A stretch of 64,000 nucleotides of DNA from NCBI GenBank assembly GCA_028551475.1, contig CM052357.1, positions 2,976,001-3,040,000 on the forward strand, written 5' to 3'. Made by a program: the position numbers and the translations under genes. Under the pieces are notes generated by a model. It did not search any database. It was not told the origin of the DNA and saw nothing but the letters and a program-made list of their open reading frames with translations. Positions 37,433 to 50,500 of this stretch are shown in pieces; position 1 is the stretch's first letter, and the number at the start of each line of letters is the position of its first letter. This DNA comes from Casuarina equisetifolia (lineage: Eukaryota; Streptophyta; Magnoliopsida; Fagales; Casuarinaceae).

Positions 37433-39254
37433 ATTGCTTGCACAGTGAGAGGTACCAATCTTACTTTTCACCGTTGATAACCAAGTTCAAGAACTGAATA
37501 TGTGAGAGTCGGCACTAAAATTGATTTTCAGACGTCTCTTTCAAAATTCATAGGCTGTAAGTGCATGTTCTTGATAGGGGCGGTGGAAGTGGTTCCTGCT
37601 CTGGTACCTATTTTCCTTTCTACTTGACGTCACCTTCTTGATTAGAAGGATCTAGATCTCTAATTTTGTATCAGATGTAGTAGATTTATCGCCATGTTGA
37701 TATTTTCTTCCGACGATACTGTAGCTTTAGAACCATTTGGCAAGTACAGTGTTTTAGGATTACAATGAGTGAACTAATAATAATATCATAGATTTCTAAC
37801 AACTTTGAAACATTATATTTTCCACAGAATATTTGAAGTTAATGTTTTGCAAAAATTCCTGGTTAAAAGTTAATTGCAGGTCTATGACTTGTGAGAATTG
37901 CCGAGCTACCTTTTTTTTTTTTTTTTTTCTTTTTCACAAGTTTATATATGTTTAGCTGTTTTTTTTTTTTTAACTATGAAAGTTCTTTTAAGCACTTAAA
38001 ATTTTACATGCGATGTCTCAATTTAGTATAAGTTGAGGTGTTATGAAGCATATATCATAAGCATGTCACGATTTTGAATTATTTTATTTGGTAAAAAGGT
38101 GAAAAAATATCATGACTTTCTGGTAGCGTGATATATATAGTGAATTATACGTGCGTATTTAGATAGTGTGAATTTTGAAAAATTTTGAAGATAGATGCCA
38201 TCAAGATAAGACTTAACTATGTTCAAACAAGGAAATACCTCCTCAGTTCTAATATTAAAATCTTAGTTTAGTTGACAATTAATGGACCTCAACCCTTAAT
38301 AGGATATATAATACTTTTAAATCTTACATCTCATTTTTTATATGTCACGGTCCTTTCATAAACCTATATTGCCCCAAATTTTTGACTCCTAACAAGCTTC
38401 GATTTCATTTTAGCTAAGCCACCAAAAGAAGGAAATTATTAAGTCAAAGAAATGGGTAAAGATATCGATTATCACAAGTACTATTGCCAAATTGGCCCAG
38501 CCATAAGAGGTATTAGTTTTTAATCCCTTAAGAAAATGATAGTTTTTCAAAATTAAAGAAAGAAAGGTGCCACCAAAATCTTTTGGTAACGTGGCTCAAA
38601 ATTTTTATTGTTCTCGTTCTCTACTAAGGTTGGTAGATACATCACGTCTAATCATAATTCTTAGAAATATTTTTCTTAATATAAAGAGTTGAAACTTAAA
38701 AGCCCCATCATGGAAAGCCAAGTTATCCTATAATCTTATGCACAACATTGTCATATTATGTAGAGTAGGTTTAGGTAAACTTGGTAGTTTCTTCTTTTTC
38801 TAAAAGGGAGGAGGCATAAGGATAAATGTGTGTGACACAAGCATTTGGGTTAAGGGGTCATTCTTTTCATTTAAGCTTTATCTTATGATTTTATCTTTCC
38901 ATGTAGGATTTTCATTGTGTACACACTTCCATTTCATATTGATTGTCATTGAGCTCAAGGTTATATAAGGTAGAGTGAAGTTAACTTGAGCTTCGATACA
39001 AATGTTAGACAATCCAAGAGTTCAACTTGAAAGCTAGCTCATGAGTTGAAAACATGTTTTACATTTAAATATTATCCAAACATTGTTTCTTTCACATGTA
39101 GGGTTATCTCAAACACTTTTCTACATATCGAGCATATCTTAGGCTTAATAAAATAGAATGAGTGCTTATCACATAACACATTTTTAAGGGCTCAAGGTTA
39201 ACTAAGAGTCTATTTTATTTTATTTTATTTTTTTAGCTAGGTAAAGTTTTTTTT

Positions 39255-39280
39255 TGGGGGGGGAGGGGGGAGAAGGGGGT
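39255..39280 (+). other. G-rich tract, possible G-quadruplex
   Basis: Runs of eight, six and five G separated by one to four other bases follow a T9 run, within sequence present only in copy B. Such a tract can fold as a G-quadruplex; no function is implied. Confidence 0.5.
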
Positions 39281-40436
39281 TAATTGTTGAACTTGAGACC
39301 TCTTTGCTCCTAAGTAACACTTGCTGTAACAAAGCTAGGCACTTATTAACTGGGTTAAACATTAGTTACATAATAAAAGTTTGCTAACTAGTTCAAAATG
39401 ATCTTTTTTTCATCTCTTGACTCACTCTTATTAAGAAATTGAAGTTGAACTAATATGTGGCAAACCTTTAAGCAGTCTTTATCTTCAGTATGTACAATCG
39501 AATCACAGATCTATCAAATTCAATTCTAATTTTCTTCTCTTGTACGGTTATTTCAATGAGCAAGTGAAAAGCTATTAAATATATACTAGGTTCAAAAGTT
39601 GGAGAACGGCAATCATATTACCTGAAAGTCCCTTTCACTTGCATCAATCATAACCATAACCCAGCCCCCGCTTGATTAGGATAGTGTATTCTAATAGATC
39701 ATAGTGTTTGCAGTACACTTTGATGCTGATGTCTTTGGTACACAGGAAATCATCATATTACCCCCGACAGAAATATCTATCATGCGTTAGCAGAAAAAGA
39801 CCGAAGATTATCATCTCAGTCACTTTTGTCGCGACTTAGGGATGAATTTATGGCTTAAAATTGGCCTACATCATAGCATGATACAAATCTACTATACCTT
39901 AATGGCTTTTCTAGAAGTTTTCAGTAGAACTTTTCGTGAAGTAATTTGAACAGAGAAAATTACGGTCTTTACCAATAGCTTTGCTATTGATCCGGATCCA
40001 ACTTTTTTTAGCGTTAAAGACAGAATAGCTGGTTCTTGACAATAATATTCTGAGATGACACAAACTTACTTTCCTTGCAGGCTAAACAAGTATGCTAATA
40101 TTTGAGGCTTTCTTTACCCATATAACTTGGTTTTAAAAGCTACGCACATATAGTTATCACCAAATTTGCTGAGATCTTCAAGAAATCGAACCTCACGGAC
40201 ATCAAAGGAAGAAAATTTTTATAGAGGAAGTGACAGCTCTACATGCAAAAGTCCTATGAAGTTTACAGTAACGAAATAAATAAAGTAACAAAGTAAAAGA
40301 CAAGTAAAAAAACAAAAATAAAAAAGGAAACATAGAGAAAAGGACGTAAGAAAAAGCTAGCAATTCCTTGTCAGGGTATCTACTTCTCGTCGGATTCCAT
40401 AGCTCAGGGAAGATGTTTCTTTGTTCTCTTTCTATT

Positions 40437-41168
40437 TCAAGTTTGGCCAAATTTTGAAGTCCTTTGAAGCCGAATTTGTCTATTAAATCGCTGAATAAAC
40501 TCTTCAAATCTTCTGTTCAGTTCCTCATCAGCCATGGTTGAAAACTCGTTTTCTTCAGCACTTTGTTCAAGCTTTTCACTCTCGGACCTCATAATGTTCT
40601 TGCTCCCGTCGATCACCACTCGCTTTGTTTTCTCTGACTTACTTCGTCGGTTAGTTCTTGCGTGAACCTTATAAGCTTCTGGGGCAGGAACCTGCCTCTT
40701 CTCCTGCAAATCTTCACGATGGCTTGGCTTCTTGTTATCGCTTTTGACAACCTGCAAGTTACTTTCCGGTGAACCCACATATATCACCTTCTTCTCTTGG
40801 CAATCGTCAAACTCTTTCTTGGCAGTCATTTCTTTGGCAACTTCCGGGTACTGTGAAACGATTTCTGGAACACTTTTAACTCGGCTATGCATCTCAAAAT
40901 CTTCCCGGAGATCTTGCTTCTCTTCCGACGAAGAGAAAGCGCCGTAGTCAGCGGCAATGATGAGGATGAGAGTGTTGGAAAGGAAGAACCAGAACTTGGT
41001 GGTGTTGAAGACAGTGGAAGGAGAGAGGTTGAAGATGTAGAAGATACCAGAATAGATGAAAAGAGACAGAAGAAAGACGAGGAAAGACGTTCCCTTGGGC
41101 TTTTGAGGATTCTCATGGGAACGGGATTTGATTGAATCTTCCACAAGATTTGGTGGTCGTCCGGTCAT
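40437..41168 (-). CDS. DUF4408/DUF761-like membrane protein, paralogue B
   Basis: An intronless frame of 243 residues aligning end to end with the 247-residue product of 31388-32131, roughly four fifths identical by eye. The differences include a 2-residue gap near residue 17 and single-residue gaps in the charged middle. The hydrophobic pair at the N-terminus and the C-terminal DUF761 signature (DEELNRRFEEFIQRFNRQI) are the best-kept parts; the middle varies most. Both frames stayed open despite many indels in surrounding DNA, which suggests both are under selection. A matching TATA box lies about 110 bp upstream. Role unknown. Confidence 0.85.
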   Translation of the reverse strand: MTGRPPNLVEDSIKSRSHENPQKPKGTSFLVFLLSLFIYSGIFYIFNLSPSTVFNTTKFWFFLSNTLILIIAADYGAFSSSEEKQDLREDFEMHSRVKSVPEIVSQYPEVAKEMTAKKEFDDCQEKKVIYVGSPESNLQVVKSDNKKPSHREDLQEKRQVPAPEAYKVHARTNRRSKSEKTKRVVIDGSKNIMRSESEKLEQSAEENEFSTMADEELNRRFEEFIQRFNRQIRLQRTSKFGQT

Positions 41169-41276
41169 GTTTATGGAAAGGAGGAGCTTTAGAGGCTTGT
41201 GGGGGCAGTGGGGCTTAAGAGAATTTTTGGGTCATTAAAATTGAGGTTGGTACGTACAAATTCCAAAGCAAGAGGG

Positions 41277-41286
41277 TTTATATAGG
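41277..41286 (-). promoter_or_regulatory. TATA box of paralogue B
   Basis: Reads TATATAAA on the minus strand at the same distance from the ATG as in paralogue A, inside a conserved proximal promoter block (about 41170-41330). Confidence 0.55.
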
Positions 41287-42099
41287 GTTCATAAGGGCAT
41301 CAAATAATTGAGGCATATCAATTACAGATATACCCTCTACCTCCTTCCCAATTTCCTAATCTAATCCCACCAAACCTTTTAAGATTTTTGACCCTGATAA
41401 TGGCCTGCATCAATTTCCAACTTCCCAAGAACAAAGAAATATGGTGATTGCTCATCTATGGGGCTAGAATGGTCGCTTTGACAGGTACAGAAACCAACTA
41501 CAACAAAGGAAGTCAAATAAGCAAATTCCAAGTCGGCACATAAAGACAGAACAGTGATGATGAAAAAGTTCTGGGTCTGTTGTGCTTGAGTTTCACATTT
41601 CCAAACGTTAGGTGAGACAAAATTAAGATTAAAAGTAAAATAGTACTTTTACCAATACTAATTCTTAAGAGACCTTGTGTGTTATGCCATTTTTTGGTAC
41701 ATGTTTTGGAAGAAGATGTTTGATTAGCAAGCTTGCGAATGTTATTAGATTGTTAAGGAACAAAAAATGCACTCTAAGCAAGTCAATAAGCTTTTGACTT
41801 AGTAATAGCGCATAAGGGTCCTAATTAAATTCATATTTTTTTATGTATTTGTCTTTTCATTTATCTAAATTCTTAACACTTAAATATCAATCACTTCCTC
41901 TAGTTCTTTCAATCATTGAACAGATATAGAAAACATCCTCACACCCAAGTGAACACAGATCATATGCTGTCCCTTTTAGCTCTAAACCATGAGTAATTCC
42001 AAGAATCAAAGCTCCAAGTTTTGGCTTTTATGGCTACAAAATGCAAAACACATTTGTTCTTAAGATAATCTCTCAAAGAAGATGCTGCTTGTTGAAGTC

Positions 42100-43200
42100 A
42101 ACTTCATGCCATGCGGTTCAAAGAGAGATCCAGACGGCACTATGGAAGCACAACCAAGAGTTTCTTGTTCTTGATTATGAATTTGAAGATAGTTAATGCT
42201 CTGAAAGAAGTCATCGTTATCTTCCCAAGTCTATACATTGCCGGTGATCATCTCTCTGAAAGTCTGCAAAATTTTCCTGCTCTGTTCCATGATGATGACG
42301 GAATTGGAGCCAACTCATTTGCTTAGCCCTTAATTCATCTTCTGACACATGTAGTGCTTCATGTCTCTCGGGACCCACAACTTGTGGCTCTCTTCTCCTG
42401 AGCCGCCAAGTGTTGGGTCCCAAGGCTACTTGGTGTCTGCCACGGGAAGGGAGCATCAAAGCTTCAACGTCGGACATGGACATATTGGGATGTTGTTTTC
42501 ACTGTCTCATTTTTAACAAATATGATCACAATGGCCAAGGATTTTTACGTATAGTATTGGGTAATCATTGAGAAATGTTGCAGGTTTTTTCTTAACTTCA
42601 CTTTCTGTCCTTTTGGTGTTCGGGAAATCTTTGCATTGTCGCCTTGACTTTCTGGAATTTGATATTGCATTAATGAGAACAAGAACTCATGGGATGAAGA
42701 AAGAGACAATGGTGGCGGTTGCTAATTGGCTTCCCTGCTCTGGATCTCTTGCGTGATGAATTGGTGGATCGAGAGTAGGTTATTAAATTCATCAATGATA
42801 GAAATTCTTTCAGATTTTTGCAGTAAACAAGAGGAACACTCCAAAGACAGCGAGATAAAGGCTTTTGTTTTATTTTTTTTTTCCTTCTTTTTTGTTTGTT
42901 TCTTTAACGTAAGATCTTTCACGGAAGAAGCGCCATGATTTGGGGTTCAGCTTTAGAAATGATGATGTGGGTTCGATTATTATGGAAGAGAGAATGATGG
43001 GTGATGAAAAATTTAATGAACTCCCTTTGTGCGCAGGATTTTGCGATGAATATTTTGACTTGGCCGCTTGTTTTGAGCAGCTTGTTCTTTGTTTCTAGCA
43101 TTTGCGTGGCATACACTGCTGTTTTCGAGAATTTTCGTGAACCATATATGTGTTTTCTGCGACTAATAAGCCTTCTATCACGATCAAAAACCTAGGTGTA
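42100..43200. other. Conserved block of unknown nature, copy B
   Basis: Counterpart of 33060-34100. Plus-strand frames at 42111-42326 and 43001-43195 (the latter with a hydrophobic stretch) and a minus frame at 42217-42483 are open here, but at least the first two are broken in copy A. I do not recognise a product on either strand. Confidence 0.4.
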
Positions 43201-44855
43201 AATTCTATAAAGAATTTTTTAGCTTTGAGACTCGCTGTCGTGATTTTGAGATCCCACCAATACGCAAGTATCGGACACACATAATACTTGAATACATGCA
43301 AATTTAAGAAGGTTTAAACCAAATAATGTTTTACATCACTCATGGATACTTTTCATATATTTTCTCCACTTTCCCTCATTGATAGCCTAATAATGAAGGA
43401 GGAATCTTCTTTCTTGCTGCACTAGATGAAGCATATAAATTTCCAATGAACTTTCTTCGGGACTTAGTTCAGATGGCTTGAGTTGTTTGACCGGAATCGG
43501 TCTAGCCTAGTTCAAGCTTCTACGTAGTAATACACAAGCAAGTGAAAGGCATAAATGGAGGCTGTCGATATATGCCAAGACACTGGCTTGAAAGTCTTCG
43601 AAGTTGACATCACAGCAGAAATCGCAGTTGTCTAAGTTAAGGTGAGGATTATTTTTCTACGCCGATTTTGACAGGTTTTAAGCATTTTAGGCTGCATTTT
43701 CTTTGGCTGCCAGCTAGCCTGTGGAATGGAGAAGCAAGGATCTTTTGCTAGTTGTATCCAGAGATTCATGCTGACTTTTGGATGACTTCTGAACTCCATG
43801 CTAGAAGCAAGCTAGCATGGAGTTCGTGTTTAGGATTTAGGGCTTAGCAGTGGTGTTGGATTCAGCAGCTTGCAGGCGCCGAAGATTTGACATGTTTGAT
43901 GCAGTTGGTGTTTGGACAGAATTTGCGTGAAGTACTAGCCTAACTTAACGTGTTAATTGGACTTGAAGTTAGATTTTGACAATATGAAACCCATACTAGT
44001 CTTAATATTTCTTTTGTAATCAATGTAAGCTGTAAGCTTCACTAAGGGGTAATACAGATTTTTCATGCACAAACAATGCTGCCTCCTCAGCTTGACTTAA
44101 TATTATGTTAAAAAAACAAATTTTTCCTTAAAACAAATGGGTAGGAATAAAATATTATTTTTTTAAAGTCTTAAATAAGATTTAGACAATATAAAAAATT
44201 TGTATATTGTTCTTTATTGCACTCAAACTAATCATTCAATGATGAAGTGATTCTTGTGGTTTTGAAAAAATATAGCAACTTTGTGCGGGTAGAAATTGTG
44301 TGAGATAATTGAGTGTATGCTATAGAACTTTTATAAAATTTTCTTTTTTATTTCATCAAAATTAAGAATGGTTATTCCTTGATATCATTTAATAATTAAG
44401 ATAGAAATTAAAAACAATTAATCACTTTTTAAAATTGATCATTAAGAAAGAAACACTTCTACATAAAAAAATACAAAAAATAAAAAATATAAACAATATC
44501 AAACTTATACCCTTTACAATGAATCCCTTGTTTTGAATGTGGGGTAAATATTAAAATTTGGTTTTATAAAGAATAGCTCGTCACACCTTTGTTTTATTTT
44601 TGATAATATTTAAAATTGAATAATATTTTTAATTAAAATATGTAATTCTCAAACATAAAACAATGTGAAAAATGTGATGTAACAAGGATGATGACGTGAC
44701 AGAAAAAGGACATGGAAATGTCTCAACACTTATCACCACCTTGGGCTGCTTCCAATAAAGTGGTAATGTTTTGGAGCCTATTGCTTTCCTGACAGCGATA
44801 GTCTCCCAGGTACAGATCATCTAGGCTTAGGATTGCTTCCAAATCTTGATTAGAC

Positions 44856-46774
44856 AGTCAATTAAACGAGCACCAAGAGCTACCAGACATGCTAGGAAAG
44901 AGATTAGATATTTGAGACAACGATGGGCTCTGCACAAGCAACCAAATCTACCAGAACAACTTTGGGCTCTGCAAAACCTCAACTGACGAACACCCAGATG
45001 ACGATGACCATAGGTACGAGAAAATGAAGCTATCCTGGTACCATGACAAGCTATCCTGTACTCCAAATTCCCCCATCTCCAAATCAGGCAGCAGAGTACA
45101 TCTAAAGCCCAACATTTCAATCGGTAGTACTGCAAATGGGGAAGACAGTATGGCGCAGGCCGTTCGCCCAAGCTAGAAAGGAGAATTGAACACCCATTTT
45201 TCCAGAAAACCAGGCAGAATTTGTAAGCTCAGGTTGCTTAAATCTTTTTTCAAAAAAAATATATTTCCTTTTTTATAAGTTGATCTTATAAAGAAAATAT
45301 TATAAATAAAGGTCTATATGTGAAATACTTTTCTATGCTCATGATGAAAAATGTAATAAAAATGATAATGTTTTTTATTGGATATCTTGTTTTGGTATTT
45401 AGAAACCTGAACTCACGAACTGTTTTTGCTCAAGCCCTTGCTTTATAAAAGAATTCTTAACTAATAAAAAAAATATTGTAGAAGGCAAAAGATTGAAGTG
45501 TTACAAACTACATTGTAAATTATTCATTTTGAAATTAACTATTTGGAAGGCATTAATAATCTCAAAAATTTCTTCCGCCAAAATCTTTATAAAAGAAACA
45601 CTGTTAAAAATAAAGCAATAAAAGCTACTCCAAATAATGATAATAATAATAACAAATGGACATATATCCCAGATTTCCTTTGTGTTTCAAACATTCTAAT
45701 CAAGCATCTGTCTTCTACTTTTAGTGGAAGAGACAGAGAACCCAGATCATATAGGTTGGAAGTTTACTGTTTGACAGCATTCAGAGTTTTCTTCCTCTGG
45801 GGTACATGAAAGAAAAGGAAACAGGCCTCGAACAATCTGATATCTAAATACGTCCAAGAACCAACTTGCTTAAGGAACATAGTGAGGCCAAATCCTGTCA
45901 AATAAAACAGAGGCAGAAAACATTGAGCAGAATTTGATTGGTAGAGAATGCCCAGATGCAATCTGTATAAGCAGGCAAGCATAGTCCAACAGCAATGAGA
46001 GAAAAGGAATGTGACCATGGTTTGTTTTCTCTGAGTCCTAGGACTACTATAGCCAACCTGATTACTGACTACTATATTGTTAAGAATCTGCTTCCTTCTT
46101 CATCAAATCACAAACAAAGCAAGCATTACAGGAACCAAAGCTTCATTGATAATGCTAAAGATTACACAAACTGCATTACAATATTCCTACTACCTTACAC
46201 TACTGTCTTACAAGATCTATCACTACACTAAGGATTAGACTAAGCTAACAATCTACTCATAATCATGCCACTAACAGCACACTACAAGAATTAGGATTCT
46301 TTGCTCTCCAAATGCCTTCCCCGAATCGTGCTTTCCTCTTTTCTACTTTTCACCTCATTGTGGGTCTCCATGGTTGGGCTACTCTACCAGGAAGTGGGTC
46401 CTGAGCCCAGGCCATGACATATATTTTCTTTCTTCTTCCCGCAGTATCTACAGCGCTTTTTCTCTAGCATCCATCCATTCGTTCAACTTCTAAAGAGTCC
46501 AAGGTTTGTCTTTGCTTGACCCTTGTTACGCCTCGAGTCCACTCTCAAGTGGGCTTTCATTGCAAGATGTTTACTTTAACATTTTTTAGGATCATTTTCA
46601 TTTGGGTCTGATCAGAATTGTAGGAAACATGGATGGTTAAGGTCTTGTCTTCCTATATTTTTGACTAAATTTTTAAAACCAATTTGCCTCGTAGTTTATT
46701 TCTTCTTCTAAAGGACCGAAGCTCAGTATGCTCACGGCTTCATGAAGAGATGAAGTATAGGTAAAAGCTTGTTT
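44856..46774. other. Intergenic DNA before the young copia element
   Basis: About 1.9 kb with short frames only (minus 44827-45171 and 45764-46018, plus 45543-45809), none with recognisable domains. The sequence is less AT-rich than nearby DNA from 45700 on and may contain transcribed, unrecognised material. Confidence 0.4.
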
Positions 46775-46779
46775 ATTAT
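46775..46779. repeat. Target-site duplication (left), copia element
   Basis: ATTAT immediately before the left LTR, identical to 52283-52287 after the right LTR. Confidence 0.9.
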
Positions 46780-47468
46780 TGATGGGAAAAACGACGTATA
46801 AAGTTTTTCACTTTGATTGAACCTATGAGGAAATACTAAAAACACCAACGATGTATTCGAATCACAAGTAAAATAATCAAATCACAGTCAACACAAAAGA
46901 ATTTCTACGTGGAAAAACTCCTCCAATGTGAAGGATAAAAAACCACGGGACAGATCACGGAGTCCACCCAAATCTCCACTATATCAATCGTTAGGATACA
47001 ACCCAATCAAGTCCTTAACAATAGCAACAGGACAAAGATTTACTGATTCAACAACAATAGAATCACCAATAAATAGTGAAGAACAAGTTGTAAACAACAA
47101 CTTAACCAAGAAAAGTTGGAGAAATATCACCCAGATTTTTGACCACAATCTGCTGACTTCAAGAGCTCCAAACGACGATCCAACTGTTCACAATGAAGAA
47201 CACCCAATCCCGAACCTGCTGACAAAAAATCAGCTCAATCGGACCACGGATCGTCCTTGATCAAACGTTTGATCAACTGCTGCGCAGGGCCTCTAATTCC
47301 TGCGAAATTCTACTCTTTTATTTTCTCTCTCTCTTTTTTTCTTTTGACGGCCACTTACCTCTTCTCTTAAAGAAAAAACCCTATATTTTTTCTTTTAAAC
47401 CTTAGGGCCACATTACCCTAATTGGACCCAATAATAAGTCCCCGAATATGGGTTGGACCAACCCAACA
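46780..47468 (-). repeat. 3' LTR of the copia element
   Basis: 689 bp, left copy on the plus strand. Ends read TGTTGGGTTGG...CCCATCA on the element strand. The same length as the other LTR with no indels. Confidence 0.95.
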
Positions 47469-47481
47469 ATTCTCCCCCTCC
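47469..47481 (-). other. Polypurine tract of the copia element
   Basis: GGAGGGGGAGAAT on the element strand, directly before the 3' LTR. It is the plus-strand DNA primer site in reverse transcription. Confidence 0.85.
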
Positions 47482-47515
47482 AGCCCAAATGAGGGAGATT
47501 CCATATGTTCATTTC

Positions 47516-50500
47516 TCAAGCACAATCCAAACCGGCTTCATGCCAACAAAACTCAAACTTTTCTCGCCATAGAGCCTTTGTCATCATATCAGAACCATTA
47601 TCCTCAGTATGTACCTTTTCAAGTGCAACCTCTTTGGTTTCCATTATATCTCGTATCCAATGATACCTTACATCAATATGCTTTGACCTTTGATGAAAAG
47701 TAGAGTTCTTAGCAAGACGTATAGCACTTTGACTATCACAAAATAACACATACTTTTCTTGCACGAAACCAAGTTCTTTTATGAATTCCTTCATCCAAAG
47801 CAACTTTTTACATGCTTCCGTTGCTGCAATAAATTCTGCTTCTGTTGTAGATAGAGCAATATATTTTTATAATCTTGATTGCCATGCCACAGCTCCCCCT
47901 GAAAATTTAATCAAGTAGCCTGAAGTAGATCTTCTATTATCAATATCTCCTGCCATGTCAGAATCTGTATATCCCACAAGAATAGGCTTATCACTCCCAA
48001 ATGAAAGTTTCAAACTAGAAGTGCCTCGAAGATACCTTAGAATCCACTTCACTGCATTCCAATGTTTTCTTCCAGGATTAGAAGTAAATCTGCTAACTAC
48101 TCCAACTGTATGAGCTATATCTGGCCTTGTACAAATCATTGCATACATTAAACAACCAACAGCCGAAGCATAAGGAACTCTTTCCATATCTTTTCTGTCT
48201 TCCTCATCTGTAGGACATTGTTTCTTACTAAGCTTAAAGTATGTAGCAAGAGGTGTGCTCACCACTTTAGCTTTATCCATACAAAACCTCTGAAGCACTT
48301 TCTTAATGTACTCCTCTTGAGACAACCACAACTTCTTGGCTTTTCTGTCACGACTAACTCTTATACCAAGAATTTGCTTCACTGAGCCTAAGTCTTTCAT
48401 TGAGAATGACTTACTTAACTCCTGCTTCAACTTTTCAATTCTTGCAGCATTCTTACCAACTATAAGCATGTCATCTACATAAAGTAGTAGAATGATAAAA
48501 TCATCATCTGAGAACTTCTGCACAAATACACAATGATCAGAATTTGTCTTCTTATAGGCTTGCTCCCCCATAAAAGACTCAAATTTTTGATACCATTGTC
48601 TCGGTACCTGTTTTAAGCCATATAAACTTTTCTTTAGCTTGCAAACATAGTTCTCTTTACCTTTTTCTTTAAAACCCTCTGGTTGCTCCATATAAATTTC
48701 TTCATTTAGGTCACCATGAAGAAAAGCAGTCTTTACATCCATTTGCTCAATTTCAAGATCAAGACTGGCAGCCAATCCCAAAACCACTCGAATTGAGGAC
48801 ATTTTCACAATAGGTGAGAAAATCTCATCATAATCAATTCCCTTTTTCTGACTGAAACCTTTAACAACTAGTCTGGCTTTGTATCGGGGTTGTGAAGAAT
48901 TTTCATCATGCTTCAATCTATAAATCCAACGATTCTTCAAAGCTTTCTTGCCTTTAGGCAATGTCACCAACTCAAATGTTTGATTATCATGCAAAGATTT
49001 CAACTCATCTTGCATTGCATCAACCCATTTTTTCTTATCCACATCCTCTGCTGCTTCTTCAAAGCTCTCAAGCTCACCTGCATCAGTCAACAATACATAC
49101 TCCTCAGTAGAGTATCTAGAGGATGGATGGCGACCTCTAGTAGACCTCCTCAATGGTGGAACTGAAGATGGATTCTGCTGAACATCAACAACATTATCTG
49201 TGTGAGTATCACTATTATCTGTACCCTGTTGGTCATTCTGAACCTGATCCTGAACATCATGCTGAATATCACTTTCAACTTGTTATGGCAACTATCGCTG
49301 TAAATCATTTGAAGGAATTAGATCAATATCAATACCAATCTTAGAGCCTTGTGACATATTCTTCTCACTCTGGCCAAAATCTGTCATATTTTGATTCTCA
49401 AAAAATACAACATCACGACTCCTCACAATTTTCTTCACAGCTGGATCATAACACCTGTAGCCAAATTCATCAGAACCATAACCAAGAAATATACATTCTC
49501 GTGTCTTGACATCTAACTTAGACCTCTCATCTTTTGGAATATGAACAAATGCTTTGCAACCAAATACTTTTAGATAGTTATAGGAAACATCCTTGCCAAA
49601 CCAAACTCTATCTGGCACATCACCATCTAAAGCAACAGTTGGAGATAGATTGATAACATAAGCTGCTGTAAGTAATGCCTCACCCCAAAATGTCTTTGGC
49701 AGGTTAGCATTTGAAATCATGCATCTAACTCTCTCAACCAATGTCCTGTTCATTCTTTCCGCTATACCATTCAATTGAGGTGTTTTTGGAGGTGTCTTCT
49801 GATGTCGAATACCATGTTGCCTACAATACTCATCAAATGGTCCAATGTACTCACCACCATTGTCTAATTGAATGCATTTCAACTTCTTTCCAGTTTGCTG
49901 CTCTACTGAAACTTGAAACTGCTTAAATACATCTAGCACTTGATCTTTTGACATCAAAACATAAACCCAAACCTTTCTTGAGTAGTCATCAATAAAGGTC
50001 ACAAAGTAGGATGCTCCACCAAGCGTCCTCGGGTTGACTGGGCCACAAACATCTGAGTGTACTAACTCCAAGAAATTTGATTTTCTTGAAGGAGGGTGAC
50101 TATAGAATGAAACTCTTTTCTGTTTTCTAGCTAAACAATGTGCACACTTCTCAAGTTTTGCACTCTTAATCCCAGATAACAAGTTCTTCTTTGCCAACAC
50201 ATTCATGCCCTTCTCACTCATGTGACTTAATCTTTTATGCCATAAAGCACTTGCATTTCCATCTTCCACTACATTACAAGTGTTCTTGGAAATCTTGGCC
50301 TGAAACAAATACAAAGAAGACTCTTTCTTGCCTCTAGCCATAACTAATGAACCCTTAGTAAGTTTCCATTGTCCATTATTGAAGATATTGCAAAAACCTT
50401 CATCATCAAGTTGTCCGGTAGAAATCAAATTCAAGCGAATTTCTGGTACATGTCTAACATTCTTGAGAACCAACTTAGATCCATTACGAGTCTCCAAGCA

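Larger units (their letters stand above)
36494..44855. repeat. Tandem segmental duplication, copy B
   Basis: This 8.4-kb segment is the sister of 28725-35855. Extra sequence relative to copy A includes about 37652-38647, about 38832-39376 (with a G-rich tract) and a 176-bp internal tandem repeat. It carries the second DUF4408/DUF761 gene and otherwise no supported gene. Confidence 0.85.

Noticed and set aside
44827-45171. 114-codon Cys/Leu-rich minus-strand frame
   Set aside because: Composition looks like antisense of ordinary DNA and no family features are visible.
45764-46018. 84-codon hydrophobic minus-strand frame
   Set aside because: Could be UTR or intron of an unseen gene, but nothing in the sequence supports a product.
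46928-47260. 110-codon frame, repeated at 51742-52074
   Set aside because: Both lie inside the copia LTRs on the strand opposite the element; identical duplication reflects the LTRs, not a gene family.
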